This document shows, in pieces, positions 45,079 to 54,052 of a stretch of DNA of 59,870 nucleotides (within the stretch, counting starts at the first letter, position 1; every line of letters starts with the position of its first letter). The position numbers were made by a program, and so were the translations under genes. A model generated the notes under the pieces. The model did no database searches. It saw only the letters and a list, made by a program, of their open reading frames with translations, and was not told the origin of the DNA. The DNA comes from an uncultured bacterium (lineage in GTDB: Bacteria; Pseudomonadota; Gammaproteobacteria; Burkholderiales; CAIKXV01): the NCBI GenBank assembly GCA_903873475.1, contig CAIQON010000235.1, positions 1 to 59,870 on the forward strand. The letters run 5' to 3'.

Positions 45079-45864
45079 TCAGCCCCCGGTTTCCATCCGC
45101 GATCCGCCCGCCCCCGGGGCAGGGTGTCCTTCCATCCTCGAGGCGAGTTCCGGAGCAAGCCCGAGCGTGGCGACCGGCTCGGGCATGGCATGCGTGCCGG
45201 CAACCGCCTTCTGCAGTGCGAGTCCGCCCAGGGCTTCCGCGGCGGTCACCACCGCATGGACAGAATCGATGAGCGGGACGGGAACGCGATGCGCGATGCG
45301 CGACGCGAGCCCGGCCAGCCCGGCACCGCCGAGTATTACGGCTTCGGCACCGTCCTCCTCGACAGCCGCTACGCATTGCGCCGCGAGCAGCGCAAGGGCG
45401 GACTCGGGGTCGGCGGCGATGGCCGCTCCGGTCGGTGCCACCGTGCGCACCGAGGCGAGCCGGCTGGACAGTCCGATCGACAGCACGAACTCCTCCAGCA
45501 TCGGGCCCCAGCGCGTACCGCCGGTGACGATGGAGAACCGGGCGCCGCGCGAGGCCGCGAGCATGCAGGAGGCCTCCGCCATGCCGACCACCGGCTGGGT
45601 GGCGAGTTCCTTCAGCGCCGCGAGCCCGGGGTCGCCGAAGCAGGCAAGCACGATGACGTCGGCCGTGTCTCCGTGGCGTGCATAGGCATCGAGCGTCGAG
45701 TGGGCCGCGATCGCGGCAGCGGAGCGCGTGGTGATGTAGCGCGCACCGAACCGTCCGGTGGCACCGGCGACCGTCGTGCCGGGACGGGCGACGGCGCGGG
45801 CGGCGAGGACGACCTTGTCCGTGATCTCGGGACTGGTGTTCGGATTGATCAGGAGCAGGTTCAT
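45079..45864 (-). CDS. Asp/Glu/hydantoin racemase-family protein, second catalytic Cys replaced
   Basis: 261 aa from ATG 45864 (MNLLLINPNTSPEITD, the classical start of hydantoin/allantoin racemases). The first catalytic region is intact (VIVLACFGDPGL). The second reads EAVILGGAGLAGL where classical enzymes have G-C-A/G-G-M, so the second Cys is Gly. Such members may be one-base racemases, isomerases or lyases. Convergent with the M20 gene and divergent from the next Bug gene, so an amino-acid-hydantoin-type pathway is imaginable. Confidence 0.85.
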   Translation of the reverse strand: MNLLLINPNTSPEITDKVVLAARAVARPGTTVAGATGRFGARYITTRSAAAIAAHSTLDAYARHGDTADVIVLACFGDPGLAALKELATQPVVGMAEASCMLAASRGARFSIVTGGTRWGPMLEEFVLSIGLSSRLASVRTVAPTGAAIAADPESALALLAAQCVAAVEEDGAEAVILGGAGLAGLASRIAHRVPVPLIDSVHAVVTAAEALGGLALQKAVAGTHAMPEPVATLGLAPELASRMEGHPAPGAGGSRMETGG

Positions 45865-46031
45865 GTTCGGCGATGTACGACGGGGCTTCCACGCATTAGA
45901 CATCATGCGGCAGGGGCAGGCCAGCGGGCGCGGCAGCCTCGCGGGCGTTGACACGGCCAGCCGCGCCACCCCAAGCTCCGGTAGCTGCGCCGGCGCATCC
46001 GCCGGACGCATCCCGTGCGAAAGTGCTTCCG

Positions 46032-47024
46032 ATGTCCCGTCTTCTTCCCGTGCCGTGCCTGCAGCCGGCGATCGTCCTGCTGCTGGCCGGGCTGCTACCC
46101 CCATCGCTGGCGCAGGCGCAGGCCTGGCCGGCGAAGCCCATCCGCATGATCGTGCCGGTTGCACCGGGGGGTGGCGCGGACATCACGTCGCGTCTGATCG
46201 CCCAGAAGCTGTCCGAGCGCTTCGGGCAGCAGGTGATCGTCGACAACCGCTCGGGCGCGGGCGGCATCGTCGGCCTCGAGATGCTCGCGCGGTCCAACCC
46301 GGACGGCTACACGATCTCGCAGGGCGGGGTGGGTCCGCTGGCGGTGAACCCGAGCCTGTACGCGAAGCTGCCCTACGATCCGCTGAAGGATTTCGCGCCG
46401 ATCCTGCGCGCGGTGTCGGCGCTCAACGTGCTGGTGGTGCATCCGTCGCTGCCGGTGCAATCGGTCAAGGACCTCATCGCATTCGCGCGAGCCAACCCGG
46501 GCAAGCTCAACTACGGTTCATCGGGCGCGGGGCGCGCCGACCACCTCGCGGGTGAACTGTTCTCGATGATGGCCAGCGTGCGCATGCAGCACGTGCCGTA
46601 CAAGGGTGGCGGCCCGGCGATGACCGACCTGGTCGGCGGCAACCTGCAGCTGATCTTCGCCACCGTGTCGACTGCAGCCAGCCACATGAAGAGCGGCAAG
46701 GTGCGCACCATCGCCAACACCTCGGCCGTGCGATCCGACCTGTTCCCCGACCTGCCGACGATCGGCGAATCCGGCGTGCCCGGCTTCGCGATCGACAACT
46801 GGTACTCGTTCATCGCACCCGCCGGCACGCCTGCGCCCATCATCGACACGCTCAACGTCGAGATCGCCCGCACGCTGTCGCTGCCTGACGTGAAGGAGCG
46901 GCTGCACGTGCTGGGCATCGTGCCCTTCACCACGGCGCGGCCCGCCGAGTTCGCGCAGTACCTGCGCGCCGAGATCGCGAAGTACGCGAAGCTGGTGAAG
47001 GCCGTCGGCATCACGCCGGAATAA
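46032..47024 (+). CDS. Bug/TctC-family periplasmic solute-binding protein (13 of 15)
   Basis: 330 aa from ATG 46032. Signal peptide LQPAIVLLLAGLLPPSLAQAQ. Landmarks: WPAKPIRMIVPVAPGGGAD, FGQQVIVDNRSGAGG, PDGYTISQG, HVPYKGGGPAM. Its stop is 4 nt before the SbcD-like gene start, an unexpected pairing of a transport protein with a nuclease that probably reflects insertion of a Bug unit next to a DNA-repair operon. Confidence 0.9.
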   Translation: MSRLLPVPCLQPAIVLLLAGLLPPSLAQAQAWPAKPIRMIVPVAPGGGADITSRLIAQKLSERFGQQVIVDNRSGAGGIVGLEMLARSNPDGYTISQGGVGPLAVNPSLYAKLPYDPLKDFAPILRAVSALNVLVVHPSLPVQSVKDLIAFARANPGKLNYGSSGAGRADHLAGELFSMMASVRMQHVPYKGGGPAMTDLVGGNLQLIFATVSTAASHMKSGKVRTIANTSAVRSDLFPDLPTIGESGVPGFAIDNWYSFIAPAGTPAPIIDTLNVEIARTLSLPDVKERLHVLGIVPFTTARPAEFAQYLRAEIAKYAKLVKAVGITPE

Positions 47025-47028
47025 TCCG

Positions 47029-48165
47029 ATGCCGCGCTTCCTGCACACCGCCGACTGGCAGATCGGCCGCCAGTACAGCCAGTTCCCGCCCGACGACGGC
47101 GTGCCGCTGGCCGAGGCGCGGCTCGAAGCGGTCGCGACGATCGCAAGGCTGGCCACCGAGCACGCGGTCGATGCGGTGCTGGTGGCCGGCGACGTGTTCG
47201 ATGCGCAGGCGGTCTCCGAGCGCACGATCCGCCGGCTGTTCGCGCAGCTTGCCGGCTTCGCGGGTCCCTGGCTGATGATCCCCGGCAACCACGATGCCGC
47301 GCTCGCCGAGAGCGTCTGGACCTGCGCGCGGCGCATCGGTGCGGTGCCGCCCAACGTCCACCTGGCCCTCGAACCGGGCGTGATCGACTTCGCGGCGCTC
47401 GGCTTCGTCGCGCTCGCGGCACCGCTGACCCAGCGCCATACCTACAACGACCTCACCGAGTGGTTCGATACCGCTGAGACCCCGCCGGGCCTGCTGCGCA
47501 TCGGCCTCGCGCACGGCTGCGTGCAGGGCCAGCTGGCCGAGGACATCGATTCGCCGAATCCGATCGGCGCCGACCGCGCACGCCGGTCGCGGCTCGACTA
47601 CCTCGCGCTCGGTGACTGGCATGGTTGCCGGCAGATGGACGAGCGCACCTGGTACAGCGGCACGCCCGAGCCAGACCGCTTCCGCGACAACGATCCCGGC
47701 CATGTGCTGCGCGTGGAGATCGACGCGCCGGGGGCGCTGCCGGTGGTGACGCGTATCGCGACCGGCCGCTACTGCTGGCGCACGCTCGAGGCCAGCCTGT
47801 CGGTGGCAAGCGACGTGGACCAGCTGGCCGCGACGCTCGCCGCTGCACGGCCGGCTGACGTGCTCTCGCTGCAGGTTGCCGGCGAAGTCGACCTGCCGGG
47901 GCTGGTACGCCTGCGCGAGGCGATCGGCCTGGCCGAGGCGGGCGTGCGCCACCTGCAGCAGGATCTCTCCGCCCTGCGGCTGGTGCCGACCGCGGAGGAT
48001 ATCGCCGGGCTCGATGCGGACGGCTACCTCGGCGAGCTGATCGCCGAGCTTCGGGACGCGCAGTCGCTGCGTACCGACCCCGAGGCAGCGCGGGTGGCCA
48101 GCCATGCGCTGACCCTGCTGGCCACCTTCCTGCTCGAGGGCCGTGGCGCGGAGTCCCCGGCATGA
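47029..48165 (+). CDS. SbcD/YhaO-like metallophosphoesterase (DNA repair exonuclease subunit)
   Basis: 378 aa. The calcineurin-like dimetal motifs are all present: FLHTADWQIG, VAGDVFD, IPGNHD, LAHGC and LALGDWHG. The C-terminal part (about 250-378) is a helical capping region. It would be the nuclease subunit working with the ATPase whose start overlaps its stop by 4 nt. It is closer to YhaO-type than to classical SbcD. Confidence 0.88.
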   Translation: MPRFLHTADWQIGRQYSQFPPDDGVPLAEARLEAVATIARLATEHAVDAVLVAGDVFDAQAVSERTIRRLFAQLAGFAGPWLMIPGNHDAALAESVWTCARRIGAVPPNVHLALEPGVIDFAALGFVALAAPLTQRHTYNDLTEWFDTAETPPGLLRIGLAHGCVQGQLAEDIDSPNPIGADRARRSRLDYLALGDWHGCRQMDERTWYSGTPEPDRFRDNDPGHVLRVEIDAPGALPVVTRIATGRYCWRTLEASLSVASDVDQLAATLAAARPADVLSLQVAGEVDLPGLVRLREAIGLAEAGVRHLQQDLSALRLVPTAEDIAGLDADGYLGELIAELRDAQSLRTDPEAARVASHALTLLATFLLEGRGAESPA

Positions 48166-50810
48166 GGCTGCAGCGGCTCAAGGTCGAGCAGCTGCGCCAG
48201 TTCCGCGCGCCGTTCGAGATCGACGGCATCGAACCGGGGCTGAACCTGTTCGTCGGCGAGAACGAGGCGGGCAAGAGCACGCTGGTGCGGGCGATCCGCG
48301 CGGCCTTCTTCGAGCGGCATCGGTCGTCCACGGTCGAGGATCTTCGGCCGTGGGGCGAGGCCGCTGCGGCTCCGACCATCGAGCTCGACTTCACGGTGGG
48401 CGACACCGCCTTCCATCTGCGCAAGTCGTTCCTGCAGCGCAAGCGTTGCGAGCTGAAGTACGGGGCCTGCACGCTCGATGGCGAGGAGGCGGAACAGCAT
48501 CTCGCCGAACTGCTCGGTTTCGGCTTCTCCATCAAGGGTGCCAGCCGTCCCGAGCACTGGGGTATCCCCGGGCTGCTCTGGATCGAGCAGGGGCAGGGCC
48601 ACCTCATCAAGTCCTCGGTCGAGAACGCGGCCGACCACCTGCGCAAGGCACTGGACGCTTCGGTCGGCGAAGTCGCGAGCACGCAGGGCGACGCACTGAT
48701 CGCGAAGGTGCGAACCGAGCGCGACCTGCTGCTGACCCCGAAGGACGACAAGCCGCGCGGCGAACTGAAGCGTGCGCTCGACGAGCGCGACGAGTTGCAG
48801 GTGCAGCTGGCCGAGCTCGATGCGCGGATCGAGGCCTACCGCCGGCAGGTGGACCAGCTCGCCGCGCTGAAGGCGGAACACGCACTGGAGCAGGCGGCGC
48901 GGCCCTGGGATGCGCTGCGGCTGCTACAGCAGGCGGCGGAACAGGCGCTTGCCGCGAGCGAGGTCCTCGCGCAGCAACTCGACGCGGAGAAGGCATCGCT
49001 GCAGACGGTCGAGGATCGGCTGCAGTTGGTCGAGCAGCAACTGGCCGGCTTCGACGAAGACCGGCGTGCACTGGCGCAGCGCGAAGCCGGGCTGGCCGAG
49101 GCGGCGCAGCGCCTGGAAGCGGCGACGGCGATCGAGGCGCGTCGTGCCGGCGAACAGGCCCAGGCCGAAGCCGCCCGCGGCCTGACCGCGGCTGCGCTCG
49201 AGCGGGCACGCCACGACGACCTGCGCCGCGACCTGGCCGAGCGTGCGGCCGACGCCGACACGCGCATGCGTGAACTGGACACGCTGCTGCAGCGGGCCGT
49301 TGCGGAGCAGGCGCGCATCGAACAGCTGCGCCAGCAGGCCGCGGCCGCTGCCATTGATCCGGCGGACGTCGAACGGCTGCGCAGCCTGGCCGCGGAACTC
49401 GAGGCCCTGCGCATCCGGCAGCAGGTCGTGGCAACCCGGATCCGCTTCCGGCTCGTCGACGGCGCCCAGGTGACGCTCGCTGGGGAACCGCTGCAGGGTG
49501 AGGGTGAGCGTATGCTCACTTCGGCGGTATCAATTGAAATACCGGGAGGTCATCTTGAGGTCGTGCCCGGCGGCGATACGCTGGGCGCACTCGCACGGGA
49601 CGAGGCCGATGCCCGCGCTGCCTGCGATGCGCTGCTGCAGCGCTGCAGCGTGGTGACCGTCGCGGACGCTGAAGCCCGTCTGTCCGGGCACCGGCAGGCG
49701 CTGCAGGACGGTGCCCAGGCGGCGCGGACCCTGGCGAGCCTGGCGCCGAAGGGCATCGATGCACTGAAGGCCGACCGGGTCGGGCTGCTCGCCCGGATCG
49801 AGGTGGTGCAGCAGCAGATGGCGGCGCTTCCAGCGGACGAACGGGCGGCCGGCGACCAGGGCGTGAACGTATCGCTCGCCGAGGCCGAAGGCCGGCACCA
49901 GGCTGCGCGCGCCCAGGCCACGACGATCGGTACGCAGCTGGCCGAGGCGACGCAGTCGCGCCTGGTCGCGCATGAACAGCATGCCGCAGCGATCCGGGAG
50001 CACGCCCTGCTGCAGGTCCGTCTCGGCGCGGCCGACCGGCAGTCGCGCGAGCAGGATGCGGGCCGGCAACTGCTCGCCGCCCGTGCCGAGCGGCAGGCAT
50101 TGCTTGCGTCGATCGCGTCGAAGTCGGACGCGGTCGCGGGCACGCAGCCCGACATCCTGAGGCAGTCGGTGGAGCGGTTCCGGCGCAGCGCGGACCTCGC
50201 CGAGCGGGCGCACCAGGAGCGCGATCGCGACATCACGCGGCTCAACGGCATGCTGGAGGAGGCCGGCGCACAGGGCTTCGAGGAAGCCCGCGCCGCGCTG
50301 GCCGTGCGCCTCGAGGCCACACGGCGCCGCCAGCGCGAGCTCGACCTGCGCGCCAGGGCGCTGCACCTGCTGCTCGAGCGGCTCGAGGCGAGCCGCCGCG
50401 AACGTACGCGCCAGCTGCGCGCGCCGCTGCAGGCGCGCATCGACCACTACATCCGCCTGCTGTTTCCGAAGGCTGCGCTGGAGATCGGCGACGACCTGCT
50501 GCCCGGCCTGCTTACCCGTCCGGCGACGCAGGGCGAGGAGTCCGGCGCGGTCTCGGAACTCAGCCACGGCGCGCGCGAGCAGATGGGCGTGCTGACCCGC
50601 CTGGCCTATGCCGACCTGCTGCAGGAGGCCGGCCGCCCGACGCTCCTGATCCTCGACGATGCGCTGGTGCACAGCGATGCCCAGCGGCTCGACCGGATGA
50701 AGCGCGTGCTGTTCGATGCGGCGCAGCGCCACCAGGTGCTGCTGTTCACCTGCCATCCGGCGGCGTGGCGCGACATGGGCGTGGTGGCGCGTACGATCGC
50801 GCGCGGCTGA
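48162..50810 (+). CDS. SbcC/YhaN-like ATPase with long coiled coils
   Basis: 882 aa SMC/Rad50-type protein. Walker A GENEAGKST (32-40); two coiled-coil stretches (about 190-420 and 490-760, rich in Ala/Glu/Arg/Gln); signature-like ELSHGAREQ (about 800; the usual second Gly is His) and Walker B TLLILDDALVHSD (about 826-838). Between the coils, where Rad50/SbcC carry a CxxC zinc hook, there is a beta-rich insert (about 423-480, RIRFRLVDGAQVT, SVSIEIPGGHLEVVPGG) and no CxxC. This matches the AAA_27/YhaN group. Together with the preceding nuclease it probably processes DNA ends. Confidence 0.88.
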   Translation: MRLQRLKVEQLRQFRAPFEIDGIEPGLNLFVGENEAGKSTLVRAIRAAFFERHRSSTVEDLRPWGEAAAAPTIELDFTVGDTAFHLRKSFLQRKRCELKYGACTLDGEEAEQHLAELLGFGFSIKGASRPEHWGIPGLLWIEQGQGHLIKSSVENAADHLRKALDASVGEVASTQGDALIAKVRTERDLLLTPKDDKPRGELKRALDERDELQVQLAELDARIEAYRRQVDQLAALKAEHALEQAARPWDALRLLQQAAEQALAASEVLAQQLDAEKASLQTVEDRLQLVEQQLAGFDEDRRALAQREAGLAEAAQRLEAATAIEARRAGEQAQAEAARGLTAAALERARHDDLRRDLAERAADADTRMRELDTLLQRAVAEQARIEQLRQQAAAAAIDPADVERLRSLAAELEALRIRQQVVATRIRFRLVDGAQVTLAGEPLQGEGERMLTSAVSIEIPGGHLEVVPGGDTLGALARDEADARAACDALLQRCSVVTVADAEARLSGHRQALQDGAQAARTLASLAPKGIDALKADRVGLLARIEVVQQQMAALPADERAAGDQGVNVSLAEAEGRHQAARAQATTIGTQLAEATQSRLVAHEQHAAAIREHALLQVRLGAADRQSREQDAGRQLLAARAERQALLASIASKSDAVAGTQPDILRQSVERFRRSADLAERAHQERDRDITRLNGMLEEAGAQGFEEARAALAVRLEATRRRQRELDLRARALHLLLERLEASRRERTRQLRAPLQARIDHYIRLLFPKAALEIGDDLLPGLLTRPATQGEESGAVSELSHGAREQMGVLTRLAYADLLQEAGRPTLLILDDALVHSDAQRLDRMKRVLFDAAQRHQVLLFTCHPAAWRDMGVVARTIARG

Positions 50811-50876
50811 GGGCCGGCGCGCGGGTGGTACGCGCCTTGCTGGAGGGAGGTCCTGTCCGATACAGGGGAACTTCCC

Positions 50877-51881
50877 ATGCCTGCCCGCCGTCCTTCCTAC
50901 CGTTCTGCAATCCCGGCTGCCCTTGGGGCGGCCGCACTCCAGCTGCCCGCCGTGGTCCATGCGCAATCCACCGCCGCCGGCACCTATCCCGCGCGGCCAA
51001 TCCGCATGGTGGTGCCCTATGGTGCAGGCGGAGTGTCCGACATCCTCGGGCGCACCATCGCGGCGCGCATGTCGGAACTGCTGGCGCAGAACATCGTGGT
51101 CGACAACCGGGCCGGTGCCGGCGGCGTGGTCGGCTCCGAGTTCGTCGCCAAGGCAACGCCCGACGGCTACACGATCCTGTTCTCGAGCATCAGCGTGTAT
51201 TCGATCATCCCGCACATGCGCAGGCAGATGCCGTTCGACCCCGATACGGCCTTCACGCCGATCGGCGGCGTCGCGCAGTCCTCGACGATCATGGCGATCG
51301 GCAGTGCGCAGCCGATGAAGACGGTGAAGGAGGTGATCGAGCGCGCGAAATCCGGCAAGGGCAAGATCAGCTACGGCTCTTCGGGCATCGGCAGCGTCGG
51401 CCACCTCACCGGCGAAATCCTCGGGCAGCTGGCCGGGACCGAACTGCTGCACGTGCCGTTCAAGTCGGCTGCGATGGCCTATCCCGATGCGATGAACGGC
51501 ACCATCACCATGGTGATCGACTCGCTGCCCTCGGCGATGCAGCACCTGAAGTCGGGTTCGATGCGGCCGCTGGCGATGCTCTCGGCGGTGCGCGACCCGG
51601 CGATGCCGGACGTGCCGACGATCGCCGAGGCCGGTTTCCCGGAAGCGGTGCTCGTGTTCTGGTCCGGCCTGCACGGCCCGGCCGGGCTGACGGGCGCGGT
51701 CACCCAGCGGCTGGCCGAGGTGCTCGGCCGCTCGCTGCAGGCGCCCGAGCTGCGCGAGCGTTTCGCGGCGCTCGGCGCGCTGCCGCTGCCGATGACCGGC
51801 AAGGAACTGGCCAATCGCATCCGTACCGACCGCGAGCGGCTGGGCAAGGTGATGAAGGCAGCCGGAATACAGCCGGAGTAG
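50877..51881 (+). CDS. Bug/TctC-family periplasmic solute-binding protein (14 of 15)
   Basis: 334 aa. Signal peptide RSAIPAALGAAALQLPAVVHAQ. Landmarks: YPARPIRMVVPYGAGGVSD, LAQNIVVDNRAGAGG, PDGYTILFS, HVPFKSAAMAY (Lys-Ser rather than Lys-Gly). GGAGGGAGG lies about 30 nt upstream of ATG, too far for a ribosome binding site, so the start could be misplaced by a few codons. No catabolic gene flanks it. Confidence 0.88.
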   Translation: MPARRPSYRSAIPAALGAAALQLPAVVHAQSTAAGTYPARPIRMVVPYGAGGVSDILGRTIAARMSELLAQNIVVDNRAGAGGVVGSEFVAKATPDGYTILFSSISVYSIIPHMRRQMPFDPDTAFTPIGGVAQSSTIMAIGSAQPMKTVKEVIERAKSGKGKISYGSSGIGSVGHLTGEILGQLAGTELLHVPFKSAAMAYPDAMNGTITMVIDSLPSAMQHLKSGSMRPLAMLSAVRDPAMPDVPTIAEAGFPEAVLVFWSGLHGPAGLTGAVTQRLAEVLGRSLQAPELRERFAALGALPLPMTGKELANRIRTDRERLGKVMKAAGIQPE

Positions 51882-51936
51882 CGAGCCGCGCGCCGTAACC
51901 TGCTACCCTCGCCCGCTTCGAGGATGGCACGCGCAC

Positions 51937-53049
51937 ATGAGCAGCAAACCCGGCCGCAACGATCCCTGCCCCTGCGGCAGCGGACGCAAGTTCAAGCTCT
52001 GCCACGGCCGCGATCCCGGCCCGGAGGCGGCCGGCGACCGTTCGCATGTCGATGCCGGCCGGCGCGCGCTCGAGTGGATCGGCAATCGCCACCGCAAGGC
52101 GCTCGAACGCGAGACGACCGACCTGCTGTTCGAGGATCTCTGGCCCGAGGATGGTCCGCATCCCGAGGATGTCGATCCGCAGTTGATGCAGCAGATCATC
52201 ATCAACATCAACGAGTGGATGCTGGCCGCCGGATCGATCGAGATCCGGAAGGAGCTGCACCGGCTCAATGACATGGTCCTCGCCGATGGCGGGCCGCCAC
52301 TGAATCCTGCGCAGCGCGAGTACCTCCGGCAACTCGGGACCACCCCGCTCGGCCTCTACTACGTGACCGATGTCACCGCACGCGAAGGCGTGACGCTGGT
52401 CGATGCGCTCGCGCCCGGCCAGCCGCCGGTGTTCGTCAACGACGTGGCGCTCTCGGATACCGCCGATCCGGGCCTGCTGCTCGGTTGCCGCATCCTGAAG
52501 CTCGGCGATCGGCACGAGCTGTCCGGGTCGGTCTATCCGTTCCCGGAACTCGGTGCGGGCCACGCCATCGACGGCGTGCGCGAGCACCTGGCACACGAGG
52601 ACATCCCAGCGGAAGAGCGCATTTACGAGCAGGGCTGGGCGATCATGGCGATCTGGCTCGACCATGTACTGATGCCGGTCGAACCGTCGGAACTCCGGGA
52701 CGCATCGACCGGCGAGCCCCTGGTGTTCGTCACCGACCACTACCGCGTGCCTGATGCCGGTGCGCTGAAGGCCTTGCTCGATGCGTGTCCCGAACTCGAG
52801 GCCGATGGCCATGGTGGCTGGGTGAAGCTCTCCGTCGCGGAAGACGGCACCCGGCGTGCGGCCCTGCATGTCCATCCGGGCAAGGTCGCGTCGCGGCTGG
52901 AAGTGTTCTATCGCACCGAGGCACTGGCCGACGAAGGCCGGCCGTGGTTCGAGGGCGTGGCCCGCGATTCGGTGAAGCACCTCAGCCGGGATCGCACCGA
53001 CCCGCTCGAAGCGCTGCGTGGCGGGCTCGAGCAGGACGACGACCGCTGA
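51937..53049 (+). CDS. SEC-C zinc-motif protein of unknown function
   Basis: 370 aa. The N-terminus is a SEC-C metal-binding knuckle as found at the end of SecA: NDPCPCGSGRKFKLCHG with C11, C13, C22 and H23. The remaining about 340 residues are acidic alpha/beta sequence without a recognised domain (EWIGNRHRKALERET, LLLGCRILKLGDRHELSG, WAIMAIWLDHVL). The knuckle may mediate SecB or ribosome contact. A TACCCT at about 51902 could be the -10. Convergent with the next Bug gene. Confidence 0.82.
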   Translation: MSSKPGRNDPCPCGSGRKFKLCHGRDPGPEAAGDRSHVDAGRRALEWIGNRHRKALERETTDLLFEDLWPEDGPHPEDVDPQLMQQIIININEWMLAAGSIEIRKELHRLNDMVLADGGPPLNPAQREYLRQLGTTPLGLYYVTDVTAREGVTLVDALAPGQPPVFVNDVALSDTADPGLLLGCRILKLGDRHELSGSVYPFPELGAGHAIDGVREHLAHEDIPAEERIYEQGWAIMAIWLDHVLMPVEPSELRDASTGEPLVFVTDHYRVPDAGALKALLDACPELEADGHGGWVKLSVAEDGTRRAALHVHPGKVASRLEVFYRTEALADEGRPWFEGVARDSVKHLSRDRTDPLEALRGGLEQDDDR

Positions 53050-53053
53050 GGCT

Positions 53054-54052
53054 TCACTCGGGCTGGAGGCCTGCCGCCTTCGCGATCGCCGCGAACTTCG
53101 GCACTTCCGCGCGCATGAACGATGCGAACTCGTCCGGCGTGCTGCTCACCGGGTCGAGACCCTGGGCATCGAGGAACTTGCGCATCTCGGGTTCGGCCAC
53201 CATCCTGCGCAGTGCATCGTTCAGGGTGTCGACGATCGGCTTCGGTACGCCAGCCGATGACACCAGCCCGAACCAGGTCGTGATGTCGTAGCCGGGCAGC
53301 CCCGACTCGGCTACTGTCGGTACGTCCTTCAGCTGGCTGGAGCGCGTGCGTCCGGTCACCGCGAGCGCACGCAGCTTGCCGTTGCGCGCATAGGGCAGCG
53401 CACCGGAAATGCCGCCGAAGTAGAAGTCGATCTGGCCGCCCATCAGGTCGGCCAGCACCGGGGCCGCACCCTTGTACGGCACATGCAGCACGTCGACCTT
53501 CGCCATCGCCTTGAACAGCTCGCCGGCCAGGTGCGGCGGCGCGCCCACGCCCGAGGAGCCGTAGGTCATCTGCCCGGGGCGGCTGCGCGCGAGCGCGATG
53601 AGTTCCTTCACGTTCTTCGCCGGCACCGATGGATGCGAGACCAGCAGGTACTGGTTCTGCGCGACCAGCCCGATCGCGGTGAAGTCGCGGTTCACGTCGT
53701 AGCCGAGCTTCTTGTAGAGGCTGGGCCCGATGGTGACGAAGCTGCCGGCGAGCAGCAGGCTGTAGCCGTCGGGCGCCGAGCGCGCAATGTTCTCCGCGGC
53801 GATGTGGCCACCCGCACCGGCACGGTTGTCGATCACCACCGGCTGGCCCAGCATCTCGGACAGGCGGCGGCCGACCGCGCGGGTGACGATATCGCTCGGC
53901 CCGCCAGCCGGGAAGGCGGCGACGAAGCGGATGGGCTTTGCCGGGAACGCCTGTGCCGACACGGCCAGCGGCAGCAACAGCGGCGCTGCCGCGCAGCAGA
54001 TCGCGAGCATCGCCGCTGTCGGCAAAGGGGATACGGTGGTCAGGGGTTTCAT
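53054..54052 (-). CDS. Bug/TctC-family periplasmic solute-binding protein (15 of 15)
   Basis: 332 aa. Signal peptide TAAMLAICCAAAPLLLPLAVSAQ. Landmarks: FPAKPIRFVAAFPAGGPSD, LGQPVVIDNRAGAGG, PDGYSLLLA, HVPYKGAAPVL. Its ATG shares one base with the stop of the hydrolase/decarboxylase fusion gene (TGATG), so it is translationally coupled to a catabolic operon. This makes it the member with the firmest functional link in the window. Confidence 0.92.
   Translation of the reverse strand: MKPLTTVSPLPTAAMLAICCAAAPLLLPLAVSAQAFPAKPIRFVAAFPAGGPSDIVTRAVGRRLSEMLGQPVVIDNRAGAGGHIAAENIARSAPDGYSLLLAGSFVTIGPSLYKKLGYDVNRDFTAIGLVAQNQYLLVSHPSVPAKNVKELIALARSRPGQMTYGSSGVGAPPHLAGELFKAMAKVDVLHVPYKGAAPVLADLMGGQIDFYFGGISGALPYARNGKLRALAVTGRTRSSQLKDVPTVAESGLPGYDITTWFGLVSSAGVPKPIVDTLNDALRRMVAEPEMRKFLDAQGLDPVSSTPDEFASFMRAEVPKFAAIAKAAGLQPE

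Noticed and set aside
49530..51674. 714-codon minus-strand ORF
   Set aside because: Antisense to the SbcC-like and Bug genes; no motifs.
18427..54052. TctA/TctB membrane subunits next to the Bug genes
   Set aside because: No multi-spanning membrane protein gene exists between 9.7 and 59.9 kb; every Bug neighbour is a soluble enzyme or regulator.
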